49,424 bases of DNA from Bacillus sp. USDA818B3_A. Its GTDB lineage: Bacteria > Bacillota > Bacilli > Bacillales > Cytobacillaceae. The DNA lies in contig NZ_JAABNN010000026.1 of assembly GCF_009928415.1 (NCBI RefSeq), positions 1 to 49,424 of the forward strand. The letters are read 5' to 3'. A program made the translations under genes and the position numbers. Shown here in pieces: positions 40,504 through 48,784 of this stretch. Position 1 is the first letter of the stretch, and the number at the start of each line of letters is the position of its first letter. The notes beneath the pieces were generated by a model that ran no database searches, was not told the origin of the DNA, and worked only from the letters and a program-made list of their open reading frames with translations.

Positions 40504-41352
40504 TTATTCATTAAATACCCCAAATGTCGAATAGAGCCGTTCAAGCTTTTTTTGGTATTTAAGGATCCGTTCATTGTCTTTTTGTTGAATTCCTTCTATG
40601 ACTAAGTCCAATAAGCTAATCACCGATGCAATGGAATTCGTACCGGATTCTGCATTTTCCTCAGTGGTTAATACAATGTCGGAAATCCTTCCGGCAGGAG
40701 ATAAAAGCCGGTCCGTGATAGAAATCAAGGTAATTCCATTTTCCACAGCACTTTCAGCAATTTTAATCGTTTCATTGGAGTAACGTGGAAAAGAGAAAAC
40801 GACCACCACTGATTGGTTAGTCAGATTACAAAACTTTTCAAAAAAGTCCCCGGACGTTGAACATAAATGGACTTGATTACGAATGGTACCGAGCATATAG
40901 GAGAACCAATATGCGGCTGCATGAGAGACTAGGTGGCCTGCAATTAAAATTTGGTCGGCCTTAATTAATACATCAACTGCTTTCCAGATTTCTTCGATGT
41001 TAGCAGAATCTAAAAGATTCCTTAAAATATCAATCTGATTTTCTATCACCTTTGTAAACACGCGGCTTTCGCTCGAACTAGATAAATCAATATTTGAGAC
41101 TGCAGTTTGATTCTGTAATAACATCTGCCGCTGAATCCGCTCCTGCATTTGGCTAAAACTCTGAAAACCTAAGCTATAGGATAGACGAATGACAGTCGTT
41201 TCGCTGACCGTTGCCTGCTTCCCAATCTGGAACGCTGTTTGAAAGGCAGCCTTTTCTATATTATCGATAAGGTAGTTTGCTACCTTTTTTTGTCCTGTTG
41301 AAAGTTGATTAAAATGATCTTTAACCAATTGTTTAAAAGGAAGTGGTTCCAT
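40504..41352 (-). CDS. MurR/RpiR family transcriptional regulator
   Basis: 282 residues. The N-terminal RpiR helix-turn-helix is at about 15-75 (LSTGQKKVANYLIDN, then IGKQATVSETTVIRLSYSLGF). The SIS ligand domain is at about 110-255, with ILIAGHLVSHAAAYWFSYML and VVVVFSFPRYSNETIKIAESA. SIS regulators usually sense sugar phosphates, but here the operon handles amino acids. The frame opens at 41421 without a ribosome site; the ATG at 41352 has AAAGG with 8 bases. It is the first gene of the minus-strand operon, 27 bases before the M20 gene, and its likely regulator. Confidence 0.87.
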   Translation of the reverse strand: MEPLPFKQLVKDHFNQLSTGQKKVANYLIDNIEKAAFQTAFQIGKQATVSETTVIRLSYSLGFQSFSQMQERIQRQMLLQNQTAVSNIDLSSSSESRVFTKVIENQIDILRNLLDSANIEEIWKAVDVLIKADQILIAGHLVSHAAAYWFSYMLGTIRNQVHLCSTSGDFFEKFCNLTNQSVVVVFSFPRYSNETIKIAESAVENGITLISITDRLLSPAGRISDIVLTTEENAESGTNSIASVISLLDLVIEGIQQKDNERILKYQKKLERLYSTFGVFNE

Positions 41353-41490
41353 CTTACCAACCTTTCCAAAAGGAGGAAATCCTTCACTTTGTGTAAATGT
41401 TGCAGTAAATCCTTTTTTCATTTTTATACATTATCATAAGTAAATATGAATGAAAAGATGATTTTTAAAAAAGTTGCTGGATATAAATGC

Positions 41491-41544
41491 AAAAAAAAAA
41501 ACCAGGGAACGGCCCAATATCAAATTGAACCGCTACCTGGTTTT
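41491..41544 (-). terminator. Terminator of the rhomboid gene
   Basis: AAAACCAGG / CCTGGTTTT with an inner CGG/CCG pairing. On the minus strand it is followed by ten T. Directly after the rhomboid stop. Confidence 0.88.
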
Positions 41545-41556
41545 AACGAGGTATAA

Positions 41557-42279
41557 TTATTTCCAAAATCCTAAGACAGCCAAGATGATAATCATCGCCC
41601 AGATCAATACTTTTACTGGAGATTGAAAGGAGACATTTCTCCTTTGGCTGCCGGCCCATGACGTCGTACTTCGGAAAGAATCGGACAGGCTTTCTTTATT
41701 AAAGTAAGGAATTGCCCCGATTAAAAAGCCGCCTAATAAACCAAATAGGTGGGCAATCACATTGATATTTGGCTGCAGGAAGGTCATGATTAAACTGACG
41801 GCACAGAGAACGAGGATAATTTGACTATTTGGTTGGGATATCAGCCTCTTCCTAAAGATGATGATGGCAATATAATAGCCAAATAAGCCGAATATCGCTC
41901 CGCTTGAGCCGACATGTGTATAGGTTAACGGCTCGAACAACAAAGTAGCTACATTTGCCAGGACTCCTGAGAAAAGGTAAATGAATAGAAATTTGCGGCT
42001 CCCGAGCAGGCGTTCTAATGCGGGTCCAAATAAAATTAATGAAATACTATTAAACAGCATATGTGAAAAACCGCTATGCATAAAAGTGGGAGTGATTAGC
42101 CGCCAAACTTCTCCTTCCTTAATATAGAGATTAACGCCAGAAAAATTTTCAATGAACCAGTTGTTTGGGAATATAGGAAGAATGGTTAAAAGATATAATA
42201 CTAAGTGAATAGCAGCGATGATTGAGACCATCGGATAATAGCGGATAAATTCGCGAAAGCTTTCTGTTCTGGTAAAAAT
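41557..42279 (-). CDS. Rhomboid-family intramembrane serine protease, apparent ATT start
   Basis: A membrane protease of about 240 residues, homologous to B. subtilis YdcA. Six helices; the catalytic Ser in GSSGAIFG and His in NVIAHLFGLLGG are present, plus the loop-1 motif GEVWRLITPTFMHSGFSHMLFN. The first ATG (42231) lacks a ribosome site and would remove a conserved stretch. Sixteen codons upstream in frame encode IFTRTESFREFIRYYP, matching the YdcA N-terminus. They begin with ATT (42279-42277), placed 8 bases after a perfect AAAGGAGG. ATT is a rare start codon. Either translation starts at ATT or a base differs from the true ATG. Divergent from acpS, as in B. subtilis. Confidence 0.85.
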   Translation of the reverse strand: MFTRTESFREFIRYYPMVSIIAAIHLVLYLLTILPIFPNNWFIENFSGVNLYIKEGEVWRLITPTFMHSGFSHMLFNSISLILFGPALERLLGSRKFLFIYLFSGVLANVATLLFEPLTYTHVGSSGAIFGLFGYYIAIIIFRKRLISQPNSQIILVLCAVSLIMTFLQPNINVIAHLFGLLGGFLIGAIPYFNKESLSDSFRSTTSWAGSQRRNVSFQSPVKVLIWAMIIILAVLGFWK

Positions 42280-42372
42280 GGTTTAAACCTCCTTTCATTG
42301 ACATCTTAAACAGTTTTTTGGTTTTGTACACTATTATGCGGATAGTAATTTAAATAGAAGGAATGATGACAT

Positions 42373-42720
42373 GTGATCAAAGGAATTGGGATTGATATTA
42401 TCGAACTGCATAGAATTTTTGAAATAATTAGCAGGAAAGGTAAGTTAGTTGACCGGATATTGACCGCCAACGAAAAGAAGGTGTTTGATGAGTTGTCTAA
42501 AACACGGAAAGTGGAGTTTTTAGCAGGGAGATTCGCTGCAAAGGAGGCATTTTCCAAGGCCATTGGCACCGGTATTGGAAAAGAATTGTCTTTTCAGGAT
42601 ATTGAAATTGAGACAGATCGTTTTGGCAAGCCCTTTTTTAAAAAACCAGAAGTTCAAGCCCATTTATCTATCTCACACAGCAGGGATTATGCTGTTGCGC
42701 AGGTGGTCATAGAACAGTAG
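42373..42720 (+). CDS. acpS: Holo-[acyl-carrier-protein] synthase
   Basis: Transfers 4'-phosphopantetheine from CoA to acyl carrier protein, activating it for fatty acid synthesis. 115 residues of a small trimeric AcpS. Motifs are GIGIDIIELHRI at the N-terminus (Mg2+-binding Asp8) and FLAGRFAAKEAFSKAIGTGIG (about 50-70, Glu and Lys active site), then HLSISHSRDYAVAQVV at the C-terminus. GTG start; the AAGGA site is a little far. Position between the rhomboid and lipoprotein genes matches B. subtilis ydcA-acpS-ydcC. Confidence 0.95.
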   Translation: MIKGIGIDIIELHRIFEIISRKGKLVDRILTANEKKVFDELSKTRKVEFLAGRFAAKEAFSKAIGTGIGKELSFQDIEIETDRFGKPFFKKPEVQAHLSISHSRDYAVAQVVIEQ

Positions 42721-42903
42721 TAGTTTAAAGACACAACCTTTAATTTTTCCGCTGCATGGCTCTTTGTAAGAATATTCCCCAGGGTTGTCTCATATATTCA
42801 TAGGGAAATAGGAGAGACAAGGTCAGCTATGGTTGATAAGCCTGATTCCTGCCTTTCTCTTCTTTGATAATCATATGAAATGAGACAAGAAGGGGTTGAA
42901 GGA

Positions 42904-43923
42904 ATGAGGAAAAAGTTTTTGATGCTTATTACAGGGCTAATGATGATTTTCGTTCTAGCTGCCTGTGGATCAAAATCACAAGATGATGTGGTAAAGGAAC
43001 TTAGGAGCAAGCAAAGTGACTTAACCAGCTATAAAGTAAATGCGAAAATGACATTAAAAATGGGTGCCGATTCGCAAGTTTATAATGTAGAAATCTGGCA
43101 TAAAGATCCTACATTCTATCGGGTGAATTTAAAAAATGCGGAAAAAGACCAAAGTCAAATGATCCTTAGAAATAAAGAAGGTGTCTTTGTTCTAACGCCG
43201 GCATTAAATAAAAGCTTCCGTTTCCAAAGTGACTGGCCGCAAAATAGCAGCCAAGCCTATTTGTACGAATCCTTAATAAAGGATATTGTCGCAGATAAAG
43301 AAGCCAAGTTCTCTTCCACAAAAGACTATTATATCTTTGAAACCAAGACTCGTTATCAAAATAATAGTATGCTTCCAATCCAAGAAATTAAGCTGAATAA
43401 AAGTGATTTATCACCTGCGATAGTAAAAGTAATGGATCCGGATCGAAATGCCCTTGTGACAGTTGAGTTCTCCAAGGTGAAATTTAATGCTGACTTTGAC
43501 AAAGACGACTTTGATATGAAAAAGAATATGACCCGGGCGCAGTTGAACTTACCAGCCATGGCGAGTGGTAAAGACAAGGACCAAACATTCTCTGTTAAGT
43601 ATCCAACATTTGAGTTAACAGGAACAAAGCTAATCGAAGAAAAAACAGTGAAGATGGAGGATGGCAAGCGGGTGGTACTCACCTATGATGGCAAAAAATC
43701 CTACACACTTGTCCAGGAGAAGGTAACAGCTAAGGCAGCATCTGCTAGTCCAACTCCAATGGAAGGGGATATCGTTGATTTAGGTGCGACAATTGGAGCG
43801 TTGTCTGATCATTCACTCTCCTGGTCACAGGGCGGTATCGATTATATGATTGCCTCGAATAAACTGACTAGAGAAGAAATGGTTGAAGTAGCAAAATCGG
43901 TTCAAGGTGAATCAGTTAAATAA
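42904..43923 (+). CDS. LolA-like outer-membrane-lipoprotein-carrier fold lipoprotein (YdcC-type)
   Basis: 339 residues. It has a signal peptide with lipobox, MRKKFLMLITGLMMIFVLAAC-GS, so Cys21 should be lipidated and the protein anchored outside the membrane. The mature part is a LolA/LppX-type beta fold: DLTSYKVNAKMTLKMG, YNVEIWHKDPTFYRVNLKN, ILRNKEGVFVLTPALNKSFRFQSDWP. B. subtilis YdcC occupies the same place between acpS and alr and is linked to sporulation (GerS/YdcC family). The frame opens at 42880, but the ATG at 42904 follows AAGGGGTTGAAGGA. Exact function unknown. Confidence 0.88.
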   Translation: MRKKFLMLITGLMMIFVLAACGSKSQDDVVKELRSKQSDLTSYKVNAKMTLKMGADSQVYNVEIWHKDPTFYRVNLKNAEKDQSQMILRNKEGVFVLTPALNKSFRFQSDWPQNSSQAYLYESLIKDIVADKEAKFSSTKDYYIFETKTRYQNNSMLPIQEIKLNKSDLSPAIVKVMDPDRNALVTVEFSKVKFNADFDKDDFDMKKNMTRAQLNLPAMASGKDKDQTFSVKYPTFELTGTKLIEEKTVKMEDGKRVVLTYDGKKSYTLVQEKVTAKAASASPTPMEGDIVDLGATIGALSDHSLSWSQGGIDYMIASNKLTREEMVEVAKSVQGESVK

Positions 43924-43933
43924 TTATCTAAAC

Positions 43934-43958
43934 AAAACAGGCCGCGTGCCTGTTTTTT
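43934..43958 (+). terminator. Terminator after the LolA-like gene
   Basis: Stem AAAACAGGC / GCCTGTTTT with a 5-nt loop and T tail. Confidence 0.85.
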
Positions 43959-44074
43959 GTTTGAAAAAGTAGTATGATAATTTTGTAAAAGTTAAGCGGG
44001 TAACTCCGCTATATAGAAATTATATAATCCAATTTTGCGGTATAATATAAAAATGCATTTAATTAGGAAGTGGA

Positions 44075-45250
44075 ATGATGGAAGAACAAGTATCTTTTTA
44101 CCGGGATACATGGGCAGAAATTAATTTGGATTTTATCGCGGAAAATGTCTCCGCCATAAAGAAACATGTAGCAGATCAAGTGGAAATCATGGCAGTCGTA
44201 AAAGCAAATGCCTATGGCCATGGAGATGTTCAAGTGGCTGAAACTGCCCTCTCTGCAGGGGCAGGTTATCTTGCTGTGGCAATAATGGATGAAGCGATCG
44301 CGCTTAGACAAAAAGGGATTTCTGCTCCTATTTTGATTCTAGGGGTAACCCGGCCGCAAGACGTTCAAATCGCAGCCAAGCTGAATATTACCCTTACTGT
44401 TTTTCAAAAGGAATGGCTTCAAGAAGCACAAAAATATTTAAAGGATGGGGAGCGGGTTTCCCTGCACATTAAAGTAGATACAGGCATGGGCAGACTTGGT
44501 GTGCGTACCCGTGATGAATTATCAACCGTAGAACAATTCATTTTAGGGGATCCCCGGTTTTATTTTGAAGGGATTTTTACTCATTTTGCCACGGCTGATG
44601 AATTGGATGCCGGCTATTTCAACCAGCAATTAACGTTATTTGAGGATCTGCTAAAGGTGTTAACAAAGCGGCCAAAGTATATTCATACCAGCAATAGTGC
44701 GGCTGCGATAAGATTTCCTCATGCTTATTTTAATATGGTCCGGATTGGAATTGCCATGTATGGATTAACACCATCACAAGAAATGGAAAAAGAGATTCCC
44801 TTTCCATTGAAGGAGGCTTTTTCACTGCAAACAAGACTTGTTCATGTGAAGCAGATGAAGAGAGGGGATAAGGTTAGCTACGGGGCTACGTATGAAAGCG
44901 ATGACGATGAGTGGATCGGAACAATCCCAATTGGCTATGCAGACGGATGGATTCGCAAGCTGCAAGGACAAGAAGTGTTAATTGAGGGAAAGCGTTCGCC
45001 GTTAGTCGGGAGAATATGTATGGATCAGTGCATGGTACGTCTTCCTTCAAATTTGCCAGTTGGAACATCCGTCACTCTAATTGGCCGGCAGGGAGAGGAA
45101 TTTATTTCTGTCAATGAAGTGGCAGCTAAGCTTGAGACGATTAATTATGAAGTTCCATGTATCATTACCAGCCGTGTTCCAAGGGTTTATAAAAAAGGCG
45201 GTAAAATTATCGACTTGAAAAATGACGTGCTAAAGAATTCACAGGCTTAA
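44075..45250 (+). CDS. alr: Alanine racemase
   Basis: Interconverts L- and D-alanine with PLP, supplying D-Ala for Ddl/MurF. 391 residues. The PLP lysine is in VVKANAYGHG (Lys43). Family pieces IKVDTGMGRLGVR, GIFTHFATADE, HTSNSAA, NMVRIGIAMYGL, the catalytic Tyr in KVSYGATY, PIGYADGW and GRICMDQCMV are all present. The ATG pair at 44075/44078 follows AGGAAGTGG; either could serve. A TATAAT at 44041-44046 lies upstream, with an AGCGG/CCGCT inverted repeat at 43995-44010. The order lipoprotein-alr-ndoAI-ndoA is the same as in B. subtilis. Confidence 0.96.
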   Translation: MMEEQVSFYRDTWAEINLDFIAENVSAIKKHVADQVEIMAVVKANAYGHGDVQVAETALSAGAGYLAVAIMDEAIALRQKGISAPILILGVTRPQDVQIAAKLNITLTVFQKEWLQEAQKYLKDGERVSLHIKVDTGMGRLGVRTRDELSTVEQFILGDPRFYFEGIFTHFATADELDAGYFNQQLTLFEDLLKVLTKRPKYIHTSNSAAAIRFPHAYFNMVRIGIAMYGLTPSQEMEKEIPFPLKEAFSLQTRLVHVKQMKRGDKVSYGATYESDDDEWIGTIPIGYADGWIRKLQGQEVLIEGKRSPLVGRICMDQCMVRLPSNLPVGTSVTLIGRQGEEFISVNEVAAKLETINYEVPCIITSRVPRVYKKGGKIIDLKNDVLKNSQA

Positions 45251-45513
45251 ATATAGAAATTTGAACATATTTATGATATTGCGGTAAATTGTGCATAAAA
45301 GCACCTTTTATTGGCTTATAATACAGTAGAATTATATTTAGTCTATGAATTGGGCTTGATTAGTGTTATTATTAAATATGGTACAGTATCAAATCTAAAA
45401 CTCGCTTTTGACTCCTTAGGGGGACATAGACAGAAGTGCAGTTAAATTTAAGCATCAGAATGCAATTCTGGTTAGATAAAAATGGTGTGTAGTGATGGTG
45501 GAGGTGTATGTTT

Positions 45514-45795
45514 GTGTCTGAAACTGGCGCAACTACGGAAATCTTAGTGAAGTTACCGCAACATCTTTTAACAGAGTTAGATGGTTTTGTTAAGCAAGAG
45601 AATGTAAACCGTAGTGAGTTTATTTACCAAGCGACCAAAATGTATTTGCGCGAACGCAAAAAGAGACAAATTCGCGAGTCGATGAGACGTGGATACATGG
45701 AAATGGCAAAAATCAATCTTAGAATTGCATCAGAAGCATTTTTAGCAGAATATGAGGCAGAACACACAGTTGAACGTCTTGTAAGCGGAGGGTAA
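45514..45795 (+). CDS. ndoAI: Antitoxin EndoAI (MazE-like)
   Basis: The antitoxin of the EndoA RNase. 93 residues: N-terminal ribbon-helix-helix DNA-binding part (TEILVKLPQHLLTELDGFVKQENVNRSEFIYQATKMYL), then a toxin-binding C-terminus RRGYMEMAKINLRIASEAFLAEYEAEHTVERLVSGG that is almost identical to B. subtilis EndoAI. The frame includes an ATG at 45508, but GGAGGTG fits the GTG at 45514 better and matches the family start MSE. It ends 4 bases before ndoA, forming a toxin-antitoxin operon that probably represses itself. Confidence 0.94.
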   Translation: MSETGATTEILVKLPQHLLTELDGFVKQENVNRSEFIYQATKMYLRERKKRQIRESMRRGYMEMAKINLRIASEAFLAEYEAEHTVERLVSGG

Positions 45796-45799
45796 TCCT

Positions 45800-46150
45800 T
45801 TGATTGTCAAGCGTGGTGACGTTTATTTCGCGGACCTATCCCCAGTTGTTGGTTCTGAACAAGGCGGCGTCCGACCTGTACTTGTCATCCAAAACGACAT
45901 CGGGAATCGGTTTAGTCCCACAGTGATTGTTGCAGCGATTACAGCTCAAATTCAAAAGGCTAAGCTTCCTACTCATGTCGAAATTGATGCGAAGCGCTAC
46001 GGATTTGAACGTGACTCGGTCATTCTGCTAGAGCAAATTCGTACAATTGATAAGCAGCGGTTAACCGATAAAATCACCCATCTCGATGACGAAATGATGG
46101 AAAAAGTGGATGAAGCCTTACAGGTAAGTTTAGGTCTCATCGAATTTTAG
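45800..46150 (+). CDS. ndoA: mRNA interferase toxin EndoA (MazF family)
   Basis: A sequence-specific endoribonuclease (UACAU in B. subtilis) that cuts mRNA when not held by EndoAI. 116 residues with the MazF/PemK fold: MIVKRGDVYFADLSPVVGSEQGGVRPVLVIQNDIGN, with the active-site Arg of the GGVRP loop, then PTHVEIDAKRYGF and DSVILLEQIRTIDKQRL. Nearly identical to B. subtilis EndoA. TTG start after GGAGGG. In B. subtilis the rsb/sigB operon follows this gene; here two terminators and tex follow instead. Confidence 0.96.
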   Translation: MIVKRGDVYFADLSPVVGSEQGGVRPVLVIQNDIGNRFSPTVIVAAITAQIQKAKLPTHVEIDAKRYGFERDSVILLEQIRTIDKQRLTDKITHLDDEMMEKVDEALQVSLGLIEF

Positions 46151-46158
46151 TTAAAAGT

Positions 46159-46182
46159 ACGCTCTTTTAAAGAGCGTTTTTT
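46159..46182 (+). terminator. Terminator of ndoAI-ndoA
   Basis: Stem ACGCTCTT / AAGAGCGT with a 3-nt loop and six T, directly after the ndoA stop. Confidence 0.9.
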
Positions 46183-46218
46183 CATACATATCCTGCCTCT
46201 TGATTTTTCTGCCAATCA

Positions 46219-46250
46219 GCAAGCTAATCTTAGCTTGCTTTTCTTTTTTT
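46219..46250 (+). terminator. Second terminator upstream of tex
   Basis: Stem GCAAGCTA / TAGCTTGC with a short loop, followed by TTTTCTTTTTTT. Only 37 bases after the ndoA terminator, with no gene between them. Confidence 0.8.
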
Positions 46251-46332
46251 ACGGCAAAAGTCTTAGGGGCTTTAATGAAACCTTTCGTTTAATTTGATAA
46301 AATGAAATGAAAAAAGGATGGAGGATTGCTTT

Positions 46333-48504
46333 GTGAATGATACAGTTGTAAAAGATGATCAGCTCTTAGGTAAAATCGCCAGTGAGCTGTCTATCCCCTG
46401 TAAACAAGTGAAAAGTGTTATTTCGTTACTTGATGAAGGAAATACCGTCCCGTTTATTGCTCGTTATCGGAAAGAAATGACCGGCGCCCTTGATGAAGTT
46501 CAGATACGTACCATTTTAGAGCGCTGGCAGTACATACAAAACCTTGAACAAAGGAAAGAAGAAGTTCTTCGGATCATCGAAGAACAAGGGAAATTAACCG
46601 ATGACCTAAGTAAGTCCATTACAAAGGCTGAAAAACTCCAAGAGGTGGAAGACCTTTATCGTCCTTTTAAGCAGAAAAGAAGAACGAAGGCTACTGTGGC
46701 GAAAGAAAAAGGATTAGAACCGTTTGCTGATTGGCTGATGACTTTTCCGAAAGACGATATACAACAAAAGGCTAAAGGATTTATATCTGAGGAAAAGCAA
46801 GTTCTTACGGTAGAAGAAGTAATCGCTGGTGCTAAAGATATTATTGCGGAAATGGTTTCTGATGATGCTGAAGGCCGTAAATGGATTCGTAAAGAGACGC
46901 TTAAGACTGGTACGGTTGCATCTGTTGTTAAAGATGCGGAGAAAGACGAAAAAAATGTCTATGAAATGTACTATGAATATGAAGAACCTGTAAATAAAAT
47001 AGTCCCACACCGCATTCTCGCTTTAAACCGCGGAGAGAAGGAAGATATTTTGCGGGCTTCAATTAAAGTAAATTCGGATCTTATTATTGCTCAATTAACG
47101 AGAAAATGGGTACGTGCTCCACACTCACCTGCTGCACCGATTGTTCAAGAGGCTATAGAGGATGGTTATAAAAGACTAATTCAGCCTTCCATCGAACGGG
47201 AAATTAGAGCGGAGTTAACGGAAAAAGCAGAAGAGCAAGCGATCCATATATTTTCGGAAAACCTGCGTAATTTACTGCTTCAGCCGCCATTAAAGGGGAA
47301 AGTGGTTATAGGTGTCGACCCTGCTTATCGGACAGGCTGTAAATTAGCTGTCGTGGATGAAACGGGGAAGGTGTTAAAAATTGATGTCATCTATCCGCAT
47401 CCGCCTGTTTCCAAAACGAAAGAAGCTCGAGAAAAGTTTATTAGCATTTTACGTGAGTACAAAGTAGAAATGGCTGCCATTGGAAATGGGACAGCTTCGA
47501 GGGAAACGGAACAGTTTGTCGCTGATATCTTAAAAGAGATGGATGAAGAAATTTTTTATCTAATCGTTAACGAGGCTGGGGCTAGTGTCTACTCTGCTTC
47601 TGACATAGCTAGAGAGGAGTTTCCAAATTTCCAAGTAGAAGAAAGAAGTGCAGTATCGATTGCACGGCGCCTGCAGGATCCATTAGCTGAGCTGGTGAAA
47701 ATCGATCCTAAATCAGTAGGGGTTGGTCAGTACCAGCATGATGTTTCCCAAAAACGCCTATCCGGATCTCTGCATTTTGTCGTTGAAACGGCTGTTAACC
47801 GGGTAGGGGTGAATGTAAATACAGCCTCTTCTTCCTTATTGCAATATGTGGCAGGTTTGAACAAGACAGCCGCCAATAACATCGTCAAAAAGCGCGAAGA
47901 GGAAGGGAAGTTTACGAGCAGGACGGAGTTAAAGAAAGTTCCTCGTCTAGGGGCAAAAACTTATGAGCAGGCAATTGGGTTCTTACGTGTACTGGATGGT
48001 AAACAGCCTCTTGACCGCACAGGAATCCATCCTGAAAACTATAATGAAGTGAAAAAGTTATTAACAAGTCTAGGTTTTACAGCTAATGACTTAGGGACAG
48101 AAGAGTTAAAGACGGCCCTGAATGCACTAGACTTAAAGGCGGTTTCCGAAGAATTAGCAATTGGTGAGTTAACCTTAAAAGATATAATAGATGCTTTAGT
48201 GAGACCAGAACGAGATCCTCGGGACGATTTACCTCGCCCGCTCTTAAAAAAGGATGTTCTAAAGCTAGAAGATTTAAAAGCGGGAATGGAGCTTCAAGGA
48301 ACAGTCCGGAATGTGGTTGATTTCGGAGCGTTTGTTGATATTGGTGTTAAACAAGACGGGCTTGTTCATATTTCTAAACTTAGCAATCGTTTTGTTAAGC
48401 ATCCATTGGACATTGTATCAGTGGGTGATGTCGTTACTGTTTGGGTCGACTCTGTGGATATGAAAAAGGGCCGGGTAGCCTTAACCATGCTGCCGCCATC
48501 ATAG
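46333..48504 (+). CDS. Tex family RNA-binding transcription accessory protein
   Basis: 723 residues, homologous to B. subtilis YdcI/Tex and eukaryotic Spt6. N-terminal helical Tex domain (SIPCKQVKSVISLLDEGNTVPFIARYRKEMTGALDEVQIR), a YqgF/RNase H-like domain (VVIGVDPAYRTGCKLAVVDETGKVL, about 325-350), helix-hairpin-helix motifs (VNTASSSLLQYVAGLNKTAANNIVKKR), and a C-terminal S1 domain (LQGTVRNVVDFGAFVDIGVKQDGLVHISKLSNRFV, about 645-680). The frame opens at an ATG at 46318 that overlaps the ribosome site; GGAGG fits the GTG at 46333. It probably binds RNA and affects transcription or ribosome function. Confidence 0.93.
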   Translation: MNDTVVKDDQLLGKIASELSIPCKQVKSVISLLDEGNTVPFIARYRKEMTGALDEVQIRTILERWQYIQNLEQRKEEVLRIIEEQGKLTDDLSKSITKAEKLQEVEDLYRPFKQKRRTKATVAKEKGLEPFADWLMTFPKDDIQQKAKGFISEEKQVLTVEEVIAGAKDIIAEMVSDDAEGRKWIRKETLKTGTVASVVKDAEKDEKNVYEMYYEYEEPVNKIVPHRILALNRGEKEDILRASIKVNSDLIIAQLTRKWVRAPHSPAAPIVQEAIEDGYKRLIQPSIEREIRAELTEKAEEQAIHIFSENLRNLLLQPPLKGKVVIGVDPAYRTGCKLAVVDETGKVLKIDVIYPHPPVSKTKEAREKFISILREYKVEMAAIGNGTASRETEQFVADILKEMDEEIFYLIVNEAGASVYSASDIAREEFPNFQVEERSAVSIARRLQDPLAELVKIDPKSVGVGQYQHDVSQKRLSGSLHFVVETAVNRVGVNVNTASSSLLQYVAGLNKTAANNIVKKREEEGKFTSRTELKKVPRLGAKTYEQAIGFLRVLDGKQPLDRTGIHPENYNEVKKLLTSLGFTANDLGTEELKTALNALDLKAVSEELAIGELTLKDIIDALVRPERDPRDDLPRPLLKKDVLKLEDLKAGMELQGTVRNVVDFGAFVDIGVKQDGLVHISKLSNRFVKHPLDIVSVGDVVTVWVDSVDMKKGRVALTMLPPS

Positions 48505-48558
48505 GGCTTGAGAGGCGTCCCGGTCTAGAAGACTTAGATTTTGGCGCCAATTTTAAGG

Positions 48559-48587
48559 AACACTGCTTTTAAGAGCAGTGTTTTTTT
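48559..48587 (+). terminator. Terminator of tex, overlapping the end of cmpA
   Basis: Stem AACACTGCT / AGCAGTGTT with a 6-nt loop and a T tract. The cmpA stop codon sits in the loop, so the last cmpA codons form one stem arm. Confidence 0.9.
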
Positions 48588-48682
48588 CTGTAAAAAAACC
48601 AGCACTGGTTAAGAAGTTTAATTTGATAGCGGTCCTTCTCATAGAAAGCCCTTTTCATTTGGTTTTGCAGCCAATTTGGCAT
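48569..48682 (-). CDS. cmpA: Cortex morphogenetic protein CmpA
   Basis: A 37-residue protein too short for routine gene calls. The translation starts MPNWLQNQMKRAFYEKDRYQ and ends in LLNQCWFFYRKKHCS, matching B. subtilis CmpA almost residue for residue, and it lies in the same place between tex (ydcI) and ydcK. GGGAGG lies 8 bases before the ATG. In B. subtilis CmpA acts in the mother cell during sporulation, with ClpXP, as a quality check on coat and cortex assembly by promoting SpoIVA degradation. A SigE promoter is expected, but none was assigned. Confidence 0.94.
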   Translation of the reverse strand: MPNWLQNQMKRAFYEKDRYQIKLLNQCWFFYRKKHCS

Positions 48683-48737
48683 AGTGTGATACCTCCCGAA
48701 AAGTAGTGCATCATTGATTAAGGGTATATACAATATA

Positions 48738-48746
48738 TGCTATAAT
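48738..48746 (+). promoter_or_regulatory. Extended -10 promoter of the sprT-like gene
   Basis: TGC-TATAAT with a poor -35 (TTGATT 21 bases upstream). It lies 39 bases before the start codon. Confidence 0.5.
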
Positions 48747-48784
48747 AGGTTGTCACGTTCGCTAGAAAGTGAGGAACTGTAAAA

